Below are positions 56,902 through 57,061 of a stretch of 57,061 nucleotides of DNA, piece after piece; the first letter of the stretch is position 1; each line of letters opens with the position of its first letter. Under the pieces are notes generated by a model, which did no database searches, was not told the DNA's origin, and saw only the letters and a list, made by a program, of their open reading frames with translations. A program made the position numbers and the translations under genes. Source of the stretch: Tubiluchus corallicola (lineage: Eukaryota > Priapulida > Priapulimorpha > Priapulimorphida > Tubiluchidae); the NCBI GenBank assembly GCA_030141605.1, contig JAQGDQ010001182.1, positions 1 through 57,061 on the forward strand, written 5' to 3'.

Positions 56902-57061
56902 TTATTATTGTAAGTTTTGTTTTGTTATTTCTTATTATTATTTATCACTGTAAGTTTTGTTTTGTTATTTCTTATTATTATTTATTACCGTAAGTTTTGT
57001 TTTCTTATTTCTTATTATTATTTATCACTGTAAGTTTTGTTTTGTTATTTCTTATTATTAT
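56902..57061. repeat. 40 bp tandem array at the right edge
   Basis: Mirror of 1-160, each unit reading GTAAGTTTTGTTTT on the + strand. Confidence 0.9.

Larger units (their letters stand above)
29671..57061 (-). repeat. Right arm of the 27.3 kb inverted duplication
   Basis: Reverse complement of 1-27344, longer by 47 bp. Gene order is mirrored, so its MED12 fragment and GPCR lie on the - strand. The final bases mirror the first bases of the window exactly (coordinates sum to 57062), so the window was either cut symmetrically around the palindrome or is itself a palindromic contig. Confidence 0.95.

Overview
This window is animal (metazoan) nuclear DNA. It is AT-rich, its genes are split by GT-AG introns, the introns are full of minisatellites and small transposons, and two animal protein families are recognisable: a rhodopsin-class GPCR and the Mediator subunit MED12. 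I see no bacterial or viral gene organisation. The lineage cannot be fixed from sequence alone. An intronless, divergent class-A GPCR beside a conserved MED12 would suit an invertebrate, possibly a cnidarian, but that is a weak guess.

The dominant structure is one giant inverted repeat. Positions 1-27344 reappear, reverse-complemented, at 29671-57061. The arms are about 27.3 kb each and nearly identical, and they are separated by a 2326 bp single-copy spacer (27345-29670). Mirror coordinates add up to 57062 at the outer edges, about 57061 in the middle, 57051 near 20-22 kb and 57015 near the centre. The two large steps are a 10 bp A-tract difference and a 36 bp indel inside a SINE-like element.

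Left arm, + strand, outside to inside: a 40 bp array (1-160); an intronless GPCR (1219-2166); gene-free DNA; a 77 bp minisatellite (4301-5377); then 17 consecutive internal MED12 exons between 5559 and 27312. An 18th exon (28601-28721) lies in the spacer. The exon phases join into one open frame of about 855 codons that covers the LCEWAV region and its downstream part, roughly the middle third of an animal MED12. No first exons and no C-terminal half are present. Introns hold minisatellites of 26, 34, 73, 24 and 38 bp, hAT-like and pogo/Tigger-like non-autonomous elements, a SINE-like retroposon with a 13 bp target duplication, and a decayed non-LTR retrotransposon tail. The right arm is the mirror image on the - strand, so the two MED12 fragments point at each other and both are cut by the palindrome.

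Two signals stand out. (1) The palindrome itself is either a real recent inverted duplication or an assembly join. The arms differ by scattered substitutions that are only synonymous in the MED12 exons, yet all five long arrays within the arms keep the same length. (2) Several intronic repeats look like copies of the MED12 exon-intron boundary next to them. The 26 bp array (about 42 copies) repeats the exon end plus 5' splice site of the exon just upstream. A 38 bp array repeats another donor four times. Two further single copies of exon pieces lie in nearby introns.
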